Origin: Clostridiaceae bacterium UBA5444
GTDB taxonomy: Bacteria; Bacillota; Clostridia; Clostridiales; Oxobacteraceae
Assembly: GCA_002426575.1 (NCBI GenBank)
Contig: DIRE01000053.1
Span: 1 to 6,885, forward strand
Direction: 5' to 3'
Length of the DNA stretch: 6,885 nucleotides
Shown here: positions 1 through 5,395 of the stretch, piece after piece
Layout: each line of letters opens with the position of its first letter
Position numbering within the stretch: position 1 is the stretch's first letter
Made by a program: the position numbers and the translations under genes
Notes under the pieces: model-generated
The model's input: the letters and a program-made list of their open reading frames with translations, nothing else
Databases searched by the model: none
Told to the model about the DNA's origin: nothing

Positions 1-23
1 TACACAAAATTATTTACACAGCC

Positions 24-60
24 TAAGAAATAGGAGAATTTATAATTCTCCTATTTCTTA
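24..60 (-). terminator. Perfect hairpin at the 3' end of the ribokinase gene, probable terminator
   Basis: Bases 24-40 and 44-60 are exact reverse complements: a 17-bp stem with a 3-base loop. The distal arm contains the ribokinase stop codon (58-60). Neither strand shows a long U-tract directly after the stem. Read on the minus strand the stem ends in TTTCTTA and is followed by GGCTG; read on the plus strand it is followed by TTTATCTTTA. It may therefore act in both directions, also serving a gene converging from the left of the window. A role in 3'-end protection of mRNA is an alternative. Confidence 0.7.
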
Positions 61-990
61 TTTATCTTTATATACTTCTAAAACCTCATTTAAATAGGGT
101 ATTGATGGTTGTGCCCCACTTCTTTGAACCACAATGGAGGAAACTTTGTTGCCAAACATTACGGCATCTTTAACCACATTATAGTCTAGATTTTTGCTTT
201 CCACTATCATGCACCCTAATGCTCCAATAAATGCATCTCCTGCAGCAGTTGTATCAACAGCATTTACTTTAAATGCAGGGACAAAATCAAAGTTTGCCTC
301 CGATACTAAAACTGCGCCTTTATCTCCCATTGTAACAACCACATACTTAACTCCCTTTTCAATAAACTTCTTCGAAGCTAATTTGGCGGTTTCAATGTCT
401 TTTACATCCACCTTGGTAAGTTCATAGGCTTCCGTTTCATTAGGAACTATAATATCTGTATATTTTAATATCTCATCAGGCATCTTCCTTGCAGGAGCAG
501 GGTTTAATATAGTTATTGCTCCACTTTTTTTAGCTATTTTAAAGGCTTCAATGGTTGCAGAAATTGGTGTCTCAAACTGGGCAATGAGTACATCTGAGTT
601 CTCTATTAACCTTTTGACACTTAAAATTTCTTCATTTTGTATGGCCATATTGGATCCTGAAATAACTATTATAGAGTTTTGGCCATCTTCACTAACATTT
701 ATAACTGCTATACCAGTGGGATTATTATGGTCTAAAAATATATTTTCTGTATTAATATTGTTTTCATGTAAACGTTTAACTAAATATTCGCCATCTTCAT
801 CACAGCCAACCTTACCTATCATAGATACATTTCCGCCAAGTCTGCTTGCTGCAACCGCTTGATTTGCTCCCTTCCCTCCTGGAACCTTTTTTAGGCTATC
901 TGCAAGAATAGTTTCCCCTGGCCTCGGAATATTCTTTACTCTTAGTACCATATCCATATTAATACTGCCTAATACACAAATATTCGCCAT
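58..990 (-). CDS. rbsK: Ribokinase (PfkB family carbohydrate kinase)
   Basis: Cytoplasmic kinase that should phosphorylate D-ribose to ribose 5-phosphate with ATP, feeding the pentose phosphate pathway. The 310-residue length matches bacterial ribokinases. Visible motifs are the substrate-binding start GSINMD (residues 8-13), the first PfkB signature GGKGANQAVAASRLGG (38-53), NPAPA (163-167), NETEA (184-188), and the second PfkB signature DTTAAGDAFIGAL (246-258) with catalytic base Asp252 in the anion-hole GAGD-like motif (here AAGD). GAQPSIP (292-298) near the C terminus is also typical of ribokinases. The ATG is preceded by GGAGG (998-1002 on the minus strand) with 7 bases between. No rbsR, rbsD or ribose transporter gene is in the window, so its operon context is unknown; it is the only large minus-strand gene. 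A LacI-type operator lies in its promoter. A related kinase (for example for deoxyribose or another pentose) cannot be excluded, but the ribokinase-type motifs make ribose the best call. Confidence 0.93.
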   Translation of the reverse strand: MANICVLGSINMDMVLRVKNIPRPGETILADSLKKVPGGKGANQAVAASRLGGNVSMIGKVGCDEDGEYLVKRLHENNINTENIFLDHNNPTGIAVINVSEDGQNSIIVISGSNMAIQNEEILSVKRLIENSDVLIAQFETPISATIEAFKIAKKSGAITILNPAPARKMPDEILKYTDIIVPNETEAYELTKVDVKDIETAKLASKKFIEKGVKYVVVTMGDKGAVLVSEANFDFVPAFKVNAVDTTAAGDAFIGALGCMIVESKNLDYNVVKDAVMFGNKVSSIVVQRSGAQPSIPYLNEVLEVYKDK

Positions 991-1055
991 ATAATTTCCT
1001 CCGTTTTTATTACTTAATCTATATAATCTTATAAATTATTTCAACTTTCAAAACA

Positions 1056-1084
1056 ATTATATCACAAAAGCGTTTTCTCTACAG
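1056..1084 (-). promoter_or_regulatory. Candidate promoter of the ribokinase gene with extended -10
   Basis: On the minus strand, TGATATAAT (1064-1056) is a consensus -10 hexamer TATAAT with the TG of an extended -10. A 17-bp spacer would put the -35 at 1084-1079 (CTGTAG), which is poor, but an extended -10 can make up for that. The predicted start of transcription is near 1049, giving a leader of about 60 bases before the ATG. A second, weaker -35/-10-like pairing (TTGAAA with GATTAT, 17 bp apart) lies downstream. Confidence 0.5.
1065..1079. promoter_or_regulatory. LacI/CcpA-type operator in the ribokinase promoter
   Basis: The core AAAAGCGTTTT (1066-1076; AAAACGCTTTT on the minus strand) has the central CG flanked by A-tracts and T-tracts that is typical of LacI-family sites. 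Against the Firmicute cre consensus WTGAAARCGYTTWNN I count two mismatches in either orientation. It lies in the spacer just upstream of the -10 box, where a bound repressor would block RNA polymerase. It could be a catabolite-repression site (CcpA) or the operator of a ribose repressor (RbsR); the sequence alone does not separate these. Confidence 0.5.
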
Positions 1085-1235
1085 TATTATTTGGTTTTAG
1101 GATAGCGCCAAAGTTTACATTTAAAGATGGTTATGGTAAACTGTGGATGAAACTAAAGGAGGGATTAATAAAACTAAAAGTTAGTAAAGTTCAAGAAATT
1201 GTCTAGTTTGTCATAAAGATAATTATTCATAATTT

Positions 1236-1260
1236 TATGCTTTCCTAATTTGAAAGCATA
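1236..1260 (+). repeat. Small inverted repeat just before the lipoprotein ribosome binding site
   Basis: Bases 1236-1244 and 1252-1260 are exact reverse complements: a 9-bp stem with a 7-base loop. It ends two bases before the GGTGGAGG ribosome binding site at 1262-1269. No T-tract follows, so it is not a terminator. It could be an operator for a dimeric regulator or an mRNA 5' hairpin. I see no convincing -35/-10 pair nearby: TTGTCA at 1208-1213 lacks a well-spaced -10. Confidence 0.4.
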
Positions 1261-1274
1261 TGGTGGAGGATAAC

Positions 1275-1709
1275 ATGAAAAGGTATCTAACAATATTTTG
1301 CCTGTTATTTATTTTGTGTCCAATGCTTTGTAGTTGCAATTCTACAGATAAAAAACAGGAAATTTTAAAACATGAATGGAAGATTGAGTTTATTTCAGAT
1401 TTAGATGGGAATATTTTAAAAACTAACTTAGAACAATCTGATCGTACGGATAAAAAGTATGATATGGTACTTGCTTTCGGTGAGGATAATTATTTTTCGC
1501 TCTCTGATAAAACTAATAATAAGAAATGGCAAGGTAACTATATGATTGAAAAGGTTAATTCTTCTTACAAAATAGACTTATATTGTGAAGACAGTGAAAC
1601 TGTTATCACTGGAGTTTATGGCATAAGAAAATATGACGATAAAACAGAAATACCATCAATCATTCTTCAAACAGAAGATAAAATTCTATCATTCATTGTC
1701 AATGAATGA
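1275..1709 (+). CDS. Small predicted lipoprotein of unknown function
   Basis: A 144-residue protein expected to be anchored to the outer face of the cell membrane. Residues 1-20 form a lipoprotein signal peptide: MKRY, a hydrophobic core from about residue 5 to 18, then the lipobox LCSC with the lipidated cysteine at position 21. The mature part is hydrophilic, with no helix-turn-helix, membrane segment or known catalytic motif. Repeated beta-type stretches (EWKIEFI 34-40, MVLAFGEDNYFSLS 64-77, WQGNYMI 85-91, YKIDLYC 98-104) suggest a small lipocalin-like beta-barrel, as in many clostridial lipoproteins; this is inference only. I chose the ATG at 1275 because GGTGGAGG (1262-1269) stands at the right distance and the signal peptide then begins cleanly with MKRY. 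An upstream in-frame ATG at 1260 overlaps a hairpin and has no ribosome binding site. The gene stands alone and ends inside a strong hairpin. Confidence 0.82.
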   Translation: MKRYLTIFCLLFILCPMLCSCNSTDKKQEILKHEWKIEFISDLDGNILKTNLEQSDRTDKKYDMVLAFGEDNYFSLSDKTNNKKWQGNYMIEKVNSSYKIDLYCEDSETVITGVYGIRKYDDKTEIPSIILQTEDKILSFIVNE

Positions 1710-1720
1710 TAGAATTTTAT
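1678..1720. terminator. 20-bp perfect hairpin overlapping the lipoprotein stop codon
   Basis: Bases 1678-1697 and 1701-1720 are exact reverse complements, with the 3-base loop GTC. The stem encodes the last residues of the lipoprotein and holds its stop codon (1707-1709). The T-rich 3' arm (ATTTTAT) is part of the stem, and no separate T-tract follows. It lies between the lipoprotein gene and a possible minus-strand small gene ending at 1742, so it could end transcription from both sides. Confidence 0.7.
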
Positions 1721-1741
1721 AGTTAAAACAGGCATAAGAAT

Positions 1742-1846
1742 TTATATGGATTTAGTTTTAGTTAACAATCTTCCTGCATAATTTCCCAACTTTTCTTCCT
1801 GCTTTATTGTGCCAAATTCATTAAAATGTTGTAAACTATTATACAT
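1742..1846 (-). CDS. Possible small gene, 34 residues, unknown
   Basis: On the minus strand an ATG at 1846-1844 opens a 34-codon frame ending in TAA at 1744-1742. The peptide starts MYNSLQHFNEFGTIKQEEKL and ends GNYAGRLLTKTKSI; it is soluble, basic at the C terminus, without a signal peptide or membrane segment. Upstream is AAGGATGG (1863-1856 on the minus strand), an imperfect ribosome binding site 9 bases before the ATG. Its 3' end is 21 bases from the 20-bp hairpin at 1678-1720, which would suit a convergent gene sharing a terminator. The composition looks more like protein than random AT-rich DNA, but I recognise no family. It could also be the tail of a degraded gene. Confidence 0.35.
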   Translation of the reverse strand: MYNSLQHFNEFGTIKQEEKLGNYAGRLLTKTKSI

Positions 1847-1849
1847 AGA

Positions 1850-1914
1850 AGACTACCATCCTTTTTGTTTATTTGTTTGGGTACTTATATCATATTAGGA
1901 TGGTGTCTTTTTTT
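1850..1914 (+). terminator. Inverted repeat with 34-base loop followed by seven T
   Basis: AGACTACCATCCT (1850-1862) pairs with AGGATGGTGTCT (1897-1908), apart from one bulged T at 1854. The loop is 1863-1896, and the run of T covers 1908-1914. On the plus strand this has the layout of an intrinsic terminator, although the loop is unusually long. No plus-strand gene ends just before it. On the minus strand the second-read arm contains the weak ribosome binding site of the possible small gene at 1742-1846, so the same pairing could mask that site. A remnant of a small repeat element is another option. Confidence 0.45.
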
Positions 1915-1978
1915 CTATTGCTTTGGTTTTTGTCCCCATGTAATCCCTACAGTAACTTTACACTAACTATATAACTAT

Positions 1979-2269
1979 ATGGATATTATGGAAATACTTA
2001 AATGTGATATCATAAGAGTATGGGTGGGAGGTCCTAACACCTTTTTAGCTAATGGTTATCATTATGAAAAGGCCATGTTTTGGGTTGATAAATGTGCAGA
2101 GCTTGCTAAAAAGAATAATAAAAAAATTGCACTTGAGATTCATAATGGCAGTTTAATAGAAACCATAGAATCAGCTGATGGATTTATTAAAGACATAAAT
2201 AGGGAAAACGTAGGGTTGATACATGATGCCGGAAATATGTATATAACAGATACAGACTATGGCGGATGA
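1979..2269 (+). pseudogene. Fragment of a TIM-barrel sugar isomerase/epimerase gene
   Basis: The 96-residue frame covers only the middle of a sugar phosphate isomerase/epimerase (AP endonuclease 2-like, xylose isomerase-like TIM barrel); the usual length is about 250-300 residues. Recognisable stretches are IIRVWVGGP (residues 11-19, a strand at the barrel centre), ALEIHNGSLIET (51-62) with the likely metal ligand Glu53, and NVGLIHDAGNMY (77-88) with likely ligand Asp83. The N-terminal strands and the C-terminal half with the last His and Glu ligands are missing. No ribosome binding site precedes the first ATG, an in-frame stop (TAA 1964-1966) lies just upstream, and neither other plus-strand frame continues the fold after the TGA. 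The motifs differ from both complete isomerase-type genes at 5396 and 6157, so it is a third paralogue and not a recent copy of either. It is very likely non-functional. Confidence 0.8.
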
Positions 2270-2301
2270 TATAGTATAAATCTCTAATGGGGGGCATTCA
2301 G

Positions 2302-3240
2302 ATGAAAAAATATCAATACAATAACAATAGTAAAAATAGCACAAATGTAAGGTTTTTTGATTCTGAGTATGAAATGAATAAGATACCTTTTAAAATATAT
2401 AAATTAGAGAATAACGTACCAATACTAAATGATCATACTCACGATTATATACAATTATGGTATGTTTTAAAGGGTGCTTTTAGACATTCAATTAATGATT
2501 ATGAGTATGAAATGGTAAAAGGGGATTTGTTTGTTATACCGCCTTTTGTAGTTCATAGGGTAAGGCCTAATGAGGGTGAGTGCGTTAAGGTAATAGGGTG
2601 TGAGTTTCTGCCTCAGTTTATTGATGACAGATTTGAAAACATAAGCAATAGCAATGATTTCTTTGACTTTGCATATCTTGAACCTTTCATGGTTTCACAA
2701 GATATGGTTAAGCCTAAATTAAACCTCCAAGGTGAAATACAAGCCCAGGTTGAGGAAATATTAGAAGAGATGCTGCTTGAGTATAACAACTTAGATAAAT
2801 ATTATGAAATATTTCTTAAAGGCGATTTATTGAAGTTATTAGCAATTATTATTAGGGAATACAATAGTGGATATCAAAGCAGTGAAGATAAAGAGGCTTT
2901 TCAAAAATATAGGGATGCAATTTCAGGTACTATTCAATATATAAATAAGCATTACAATGAGGAATTGCGGCTTGACGATGTTTGTAAACGTTCAATGATG
3001 TCCAAAACTTATTTTTGTTATATATTTAAAAGCCTAACTAGAAAGACATTTTCAGAGTATTTAATAGATCTTAGAATACAAAAGTCCATGGAGCTTTTAG
3101 TGGAAACAAGTATGCCTGTTACAGAGATATGCTATAAAATTGGCTTTAATGATGTGACACATTTTTGCAGGATGTTTAAAAAAGTGGTGGGGGTATCCCC
3201 AACAAATTATAGAAACATTGCATCAGATAAATATAGTTGA
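2302..3240 (+). CDS. AraC-family transcriptional regulator with N-terminal cupin sensor (first of two)
   Basis: A 312-residue cytoplasmic DNA-binding protein. The N-terminal cupin (AraC ligand-binding type, about residues 25-105) shows DHTHDYIQLWYVLKG (44-58) and GDLFVIPPFVVHRV (74-87), the usual pattern of an effector-sensing barrel with His45, His47 and His85. A helical linker covers about 140-200. The C-terminal double helix-turn-helix includes LRLDDVCKRSMMSKTYFCYI (222-241) and the AraC signature EICYKIGFNDVTHFCRMFKK with GVSPTNYR following (275-304). I take the ATG at 2302, preceded by GGGGGG (2289-2294) at normal distance; the in-frame ATG at 2287 overlaps that run and has no site of its own. 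It lies 32 bases after the isomerase fragment and 56 bases before a second AraC gene. It probably controls the sugar genes from 4286 on; AraC proteins of this type mostly activate in response to a sugar. The effector is unknown. Confidence 0.9.
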   Translation: MKKYQYNNNSKNSTNVRFFDSEYEMNKIPFKIYKLENNVPILNDHTHDYIQLWYVLKGAFRHSINDYEYEMVKGDLFVIPPFVVHRVRPNEGECVKVIGCEFLPQFIDDRFENISNSNDFFDFAYLEPFMVSQDMVKPKLNLQGEIQAQVEEILEEMLLEYNNLDKYYEIFLKGDLLKLLAIIIREYNSGYQSSEDKEAFQKYRDAISGTIQYINKHYNEELRLDDVCKRSMMSKTYFCYIFKSLTRKTFSEYLIDLRIQKSMELLVETSMPVTEICYKIGFNDVTHFCRMFKKVVGVSPTNYRNIASDKYS

Positions 3241-3264
3241 TTAATGATACCTTTATGCTAATAT
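3237..3264 (+). promoter_or_regulatory. Candidate promoter of the second AraC gene
   Basis: TTGATT (3237-3242) and TAATAT (3259-3264) are 16 bp apart, and a TG one base before the -10 (3256-3257) gives an extended -10. The -35 overlaps the stop codon of the first AraC gene. If used, it would let the second regulator be made separately from the first; read-through is equally possible because no terminator separates the two genes. Confidence 0.35.
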
Positions 3265-3296
3265 AAAATTATATTTAGTCATGGGAGGTATTTTTT

Positions 3297-4163
3297 ATGG
3301 AGGCATGGCTTGAAAAGGATATGCTCGAACCCGATTTTCCATTTAGGCTTTTTGAAAACAGTGGAGGTGCAGTTATATCGCCCCACTGGCATGAAGAAAT
3401 AGAGATTATATATATGATAGAAGGAAAGGTTAGCGTAGGCATAGGCAATAAGATATATAACCTTTCAAAGGGAGATATACTGCTTATAGGCAGTGGGGAT
3501 ATACATTACTTTTTTCCTGAAAAGGCAGCCAGCCAAAGGCTTGTTATACAGTTTGGGTTATCATTATTCGATACAAGTTCACCAGGTAAGGCACAAGCAA
3601 AAAGCGTTAAGCCTATATTTAAAAATGCTAAAAAGATAAGCAGCGAGTGGGAAGAAGATGTAAAAATAGCCACAGAAAATGATATAAAGGAAATAGTAAG
3701 GGAGAATGAGGAAAAAAATACAGGCTATCAGTTAGCGCTTAAGGCTAGATTATATGACATAGCCGTTCTTTTAATTAGGAATGTACCAAAAGATGATGAA
3801 GATTTAGATGATGGGGGAAGACACAGAGAAAATTTAAAAAAGCTTCAGAATGTTATAGATTATGTGGAGAGCAATTATTCGGAAAAGATAACTTTGGAAA
3901 AGGCAGCAAATATTGCAGGATTTAGTACATATCATTTTACACGATTCTTTAAGAAAAATACGGGAATAACCTTTATTCAATACCTTAATAACTTCAGAAT
4001 AACAAAGGCTGAATGGTTTCTTTTGAATGAGGATGACACCATAACTCAGATTGCTTATAAAACGGGTTTTAAAAGTATTAAAACATTCAATAAGGTTTTT
4101 AAAGAAATAAAAGGCTGTTCCCCTTCTCAATACAGAAAAAAGCAAAATATGAGAAGTAGTTAG
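3297..4163 (+). CDS. AraC-family transcriptional regulator with N-terminal cupin sensor (second of two)
   Basis: A 288-residue cytoplasmic regulator. The cupin domain (about residues 14-90) carries PHWHEEIEIIYMIEGKVSVG (29-48) and KGDILLIGSGDIHYF (58-72); His30, His32 and His70 are at the usual effector or metal positions. A charged linker (about 110-180) contains the acidic run DDEDLDDGG (166-174). The AraC double helix-turn-helix follows: ITLEKAANIAGFSTYHFTRF (198-217) and QIAYKTGFKSIKTFNKVFKE plus GCSPSQYR (251-280). The start at 3297 has GGGAGGT (3283-3289) upstream. It is clearly a different protein from its upstream neighbour: sensor and linker differ, and the second recognition helix reads KSIKTFNKVFK rather than NDVTHFCRMFK, so each may respond to a different signal or site. 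It lies 122 bases before the oxidoreductase gene and is its most likely direct regulator. Confidence 0.92.
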   Translation: MEAWLEKDMLEPDFPFRLFENSGGAVISPHWHEEIEIIYMIEGKVSVGIGNKIYNLSKGDILLIGSGDIHYFFPEKAASQRLVIQFGLSLFDTSSPGKAQAKSVKPIFKNAKKISSEWEEDVKIATENDIKEIVRENEEKNTGYQLALKARLYDIAVLLIRNVPKDDEDLDDGGRHRENLKKLQNVIDYVESNYSEKITLEKAANIAGFSTYHFTRFFKKNTGITFIQYLNNFRITKAEWFLLNEDDTITQIAYKTGFKSIKTFNKVFKEIKGCSPSQYRKKQNMRSS

Positions 4164-4210
4164 CAAAATAGGTGAAGAGTTTTTTGAAAATTTAATATAA
4201 AATGAAATTA

Positions 4211-4232
4211 TGGTAGAATATTTTTAAAATAT
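4211..4232 (+). promoter_or_regulatory. Candidate promoter of the oxidoreductase-isomerase operon
   Basis: TGGTAGAAT (4211-4219) is an extended -10 box. The region 17 bp upstream (TTTAAT, 4191-4196) is a weak -35, as expected for a promoter that needs an AraC activator. A TTGAAA at 4184-4189 is too far from this -10 (24 bp). Directly after the -10 is a 7-bp inverted repeat, ATATTTT and AAAATAT around one base (4218-4232), which may be only AT-rich chance. The leader to the ATG would be about 60 bases. I cannot define AraC binding half-sites by eye. Confidence 0.35.
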
Positions 4233-4285
4233 AGGTAAATGTATTTATTTTTTGTTATATTAATAATATTTTGGAGGGGTTTTAT

Positions 4286-5368
4286 ATGAGAAAGGTTAGA
4301 GTGGGTATTATAGGCTGCGGTGGAATAGCTAATGCAAAGCACATGCCAAGTCTTAAAAAGGTTAAAAATGTAGAGATGGTAGCCTTTTGCGATATAGTAA
4401 GAGAAAGAGCCGAAAAGGCAGCAAAAGAATATGGGACAGAGGATGCTAAAGTATATGAGGATTATAAAGAACTTTTAAAAGATGAGTCAATTGGGGTTGT
4501 TCATGTATGTACCCCAAACAGGGAACATGGATTTATGACGGTGGATGCCCTTGAAAGCGGAAAGCATGTTATGTGTGAAAAGCCTATGGCAAAAACAGCA
4601 AAGGAAGCAAGAAAGATGCTGGAAGCTGCCAAAAGAACAGGTAAAAAGCTTACAATAGGTTACCAAAATAGGTGTACACCAGAAGCACAATACCTTCATA
4701 AAGCTTGTGAAAGAGGAGATTTAGGAGAGATTTATTTTGCTAAGGCTCATGCACTTAGAAGAAGGGCAGTACCAACTTGGGGAGTATTTTTAAATGAAGA
4801 AGAACAAGGTGGGGGACCACTTATTGATATAGGAACTCATGCTCTAGATTTAACTTTATGGATGATGGATAATTATAAACCTAAATATGTTGTGGGGAAT
4901 GTATACCACAAGCTTGGAGACAAAAAGGATGCTGCTAATGCTTGGGGACCTTGGGATCCTGAGAAGTTTACTGTTGAGGATTCTGCTTTTGGGTTTATTA
5001 CAATGGAGGATGGAGCAACAATAGTACTTGAGTCTAGTTGGGCACTAAATACACTAGATGTTGGAGAGGCAAGGACATCTCTTTGCGGTACAGAAGGCGG
5101 AGCAGATATGCAGGATGGACTTAGGATAAATGGGGAAGAGTTTGGGAAGTTATTTACTAAAAAGCCTGCTTTAGATGCAGATGGAGTTGATTTTTATGAT
5201 GGAGAGACGGAAAGTCCATCAGATCATGAAGCAAGGCAGTGGATTAACTCTATAGTAAATGATACAGAGCCTTTAGTAAAACCAGAGCAGGCACTTGTAG
5301 TTACAGAGATACTTGAAGCAATATATGAATCATCAAAAACAGGAAAACCTATTTATCTTAATAAATAG
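4286..5368 (+). CDS. Gfo/Idh/MocA-family NAD(P)-dependent sugar oxidoreductase
   Basis: A 360-residue cytoplasmic dehydrogenase that should oxidise a hydroxyl of a sugar, glycoside or cyclitol with NAD(P). The N-terminal Rossmann fold shows VGIIGCGGIANAKH (6-19), the family's GxGxxA-type nucleotide loop, then VHVCTPNREH (72-81) and CEKPMAKT (97-104) with catalytic Lys99. The C-terminal beta-sheet substrate domain includes GGGPLIDIGTHALDLTLWMM (175-194), holding Asp181 and His185, the usual catalytic or substrate-binding pair. Length is normal for the family. I start at the ATG at 4286, with GGAGGGG (4273-4279) 6 bases upstream. A longer frame from TTG at 4271 would place the start inside that ribosome binding site. 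It is the first gene of a probable operon, 27 bases before the first isomerase gene. Together they suggest oxidation of the substrate followed by epimerisation or elimination of the keto sugar. Inositol dehydrogenase-like and 3-keto-glycoside-forming (YcjS- or DgpA-like) roles are all possible; exact substrate unknown. Confidence 0.9.
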   Translation: MRKVRVGIIGCGGIANAKHMPSLKKVKNVEMVAFCDIVRERAEKAAKEYGTEDAKVYEDYKELLKDESIGVVHVCTPNREHGFMTVDALESGKHVMCEKPMAKTAKEARKMLEAAKRTGKKLTIGYQNRCTPEAQYLHKACERGDLGEIYFAKAHALRRRAVPTWGVFLNEEEQGGGPLIDIGTHALDLTLWMMDNYKPKYVVGNVYHKLGDKKDAANAWGPWDPEKFTVEDSAFGFITMEDGATIVLESSWALNTLDVGEARTSLCGTEGGADMQDGLRINGEEFGKLFTKKPALDADGVDFYDGETESPSDHEARQWINSIVNDTEPLVKPEQALVVTEILEAIYESSKTGKPIYLNK

Positions 5369-5395
5369 GTAAATTATAGATGTGGAGGTTTTTGT

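Larger units (their letters stand above)
1027..1206 (+). pseudogene. Possible remnant of a coding region, family unknown
   Basis: One plus-strand frame is open from 1027 to a TAG at 1204-1206. It lacks a start codon with a ribosome binding site. Its last 38 residues have a protein-like composition: two stretches can be quoted, APKFTFKDGYGKLWMKLKEG and, after it, LIKLKVSKVQEIV. The upstream part overlaps the ribokinase promoter and reads as noise. It could be the C-terminal end of a gene whose front was lost, or a chance open frame in AT-rich DNA. I do not recognise a family. An AAAGGAGGG at 1155-1163 looks like a ribosome binding site but has no good start codon behind it; it is part of the same K-E-G codons. 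Confidence 0.25.

Noticed and set aside
194..862. Open frames on the plus strand inside the ribokinase gene (194-427, 551-862)
   Set aside because: They are shadows of the ribokinase coding strand, lack ribosome binding sites and show no protein motifs.
1112..1142. 7-bp inverted repeat AGTTTAC/GTAAACT as an operator
   Set aside because: Short, with a 17-base gap, in AT-rich DNA and not placed on a recognised promoter; may be chance.
1901..1942. 14-codon minus-strand frame (MGTKTKAIEKKTPS) as a leader peptide
   Set aside because: No ribosome binding site and no run of regulatory codons; too short to support.
1921..1965. GGTTTTTGTCCCC-like stretch, similar to one half of repeat elements linked with IS200-like transposases
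   Set aside because: Only one half is present, with no matching inverted GGGGAC partner or transposase nearby; too short to call a mobile element.
3834..4166. Minus-strand frame of 110 codons across the second AraC gene
   Set aside because: It lies opposite the conserved helix-turn-helix region, has no ribosome binding site or known motif, and is cysteine/phenylalanine-rich, as expected of antisense to lysine/glutamate codons.
4487..4699. Minus-strand frame inside the oxidoreductase gene
   Set aside because: Antisense to the conserved Rossmann and EKP region, with no start signals.
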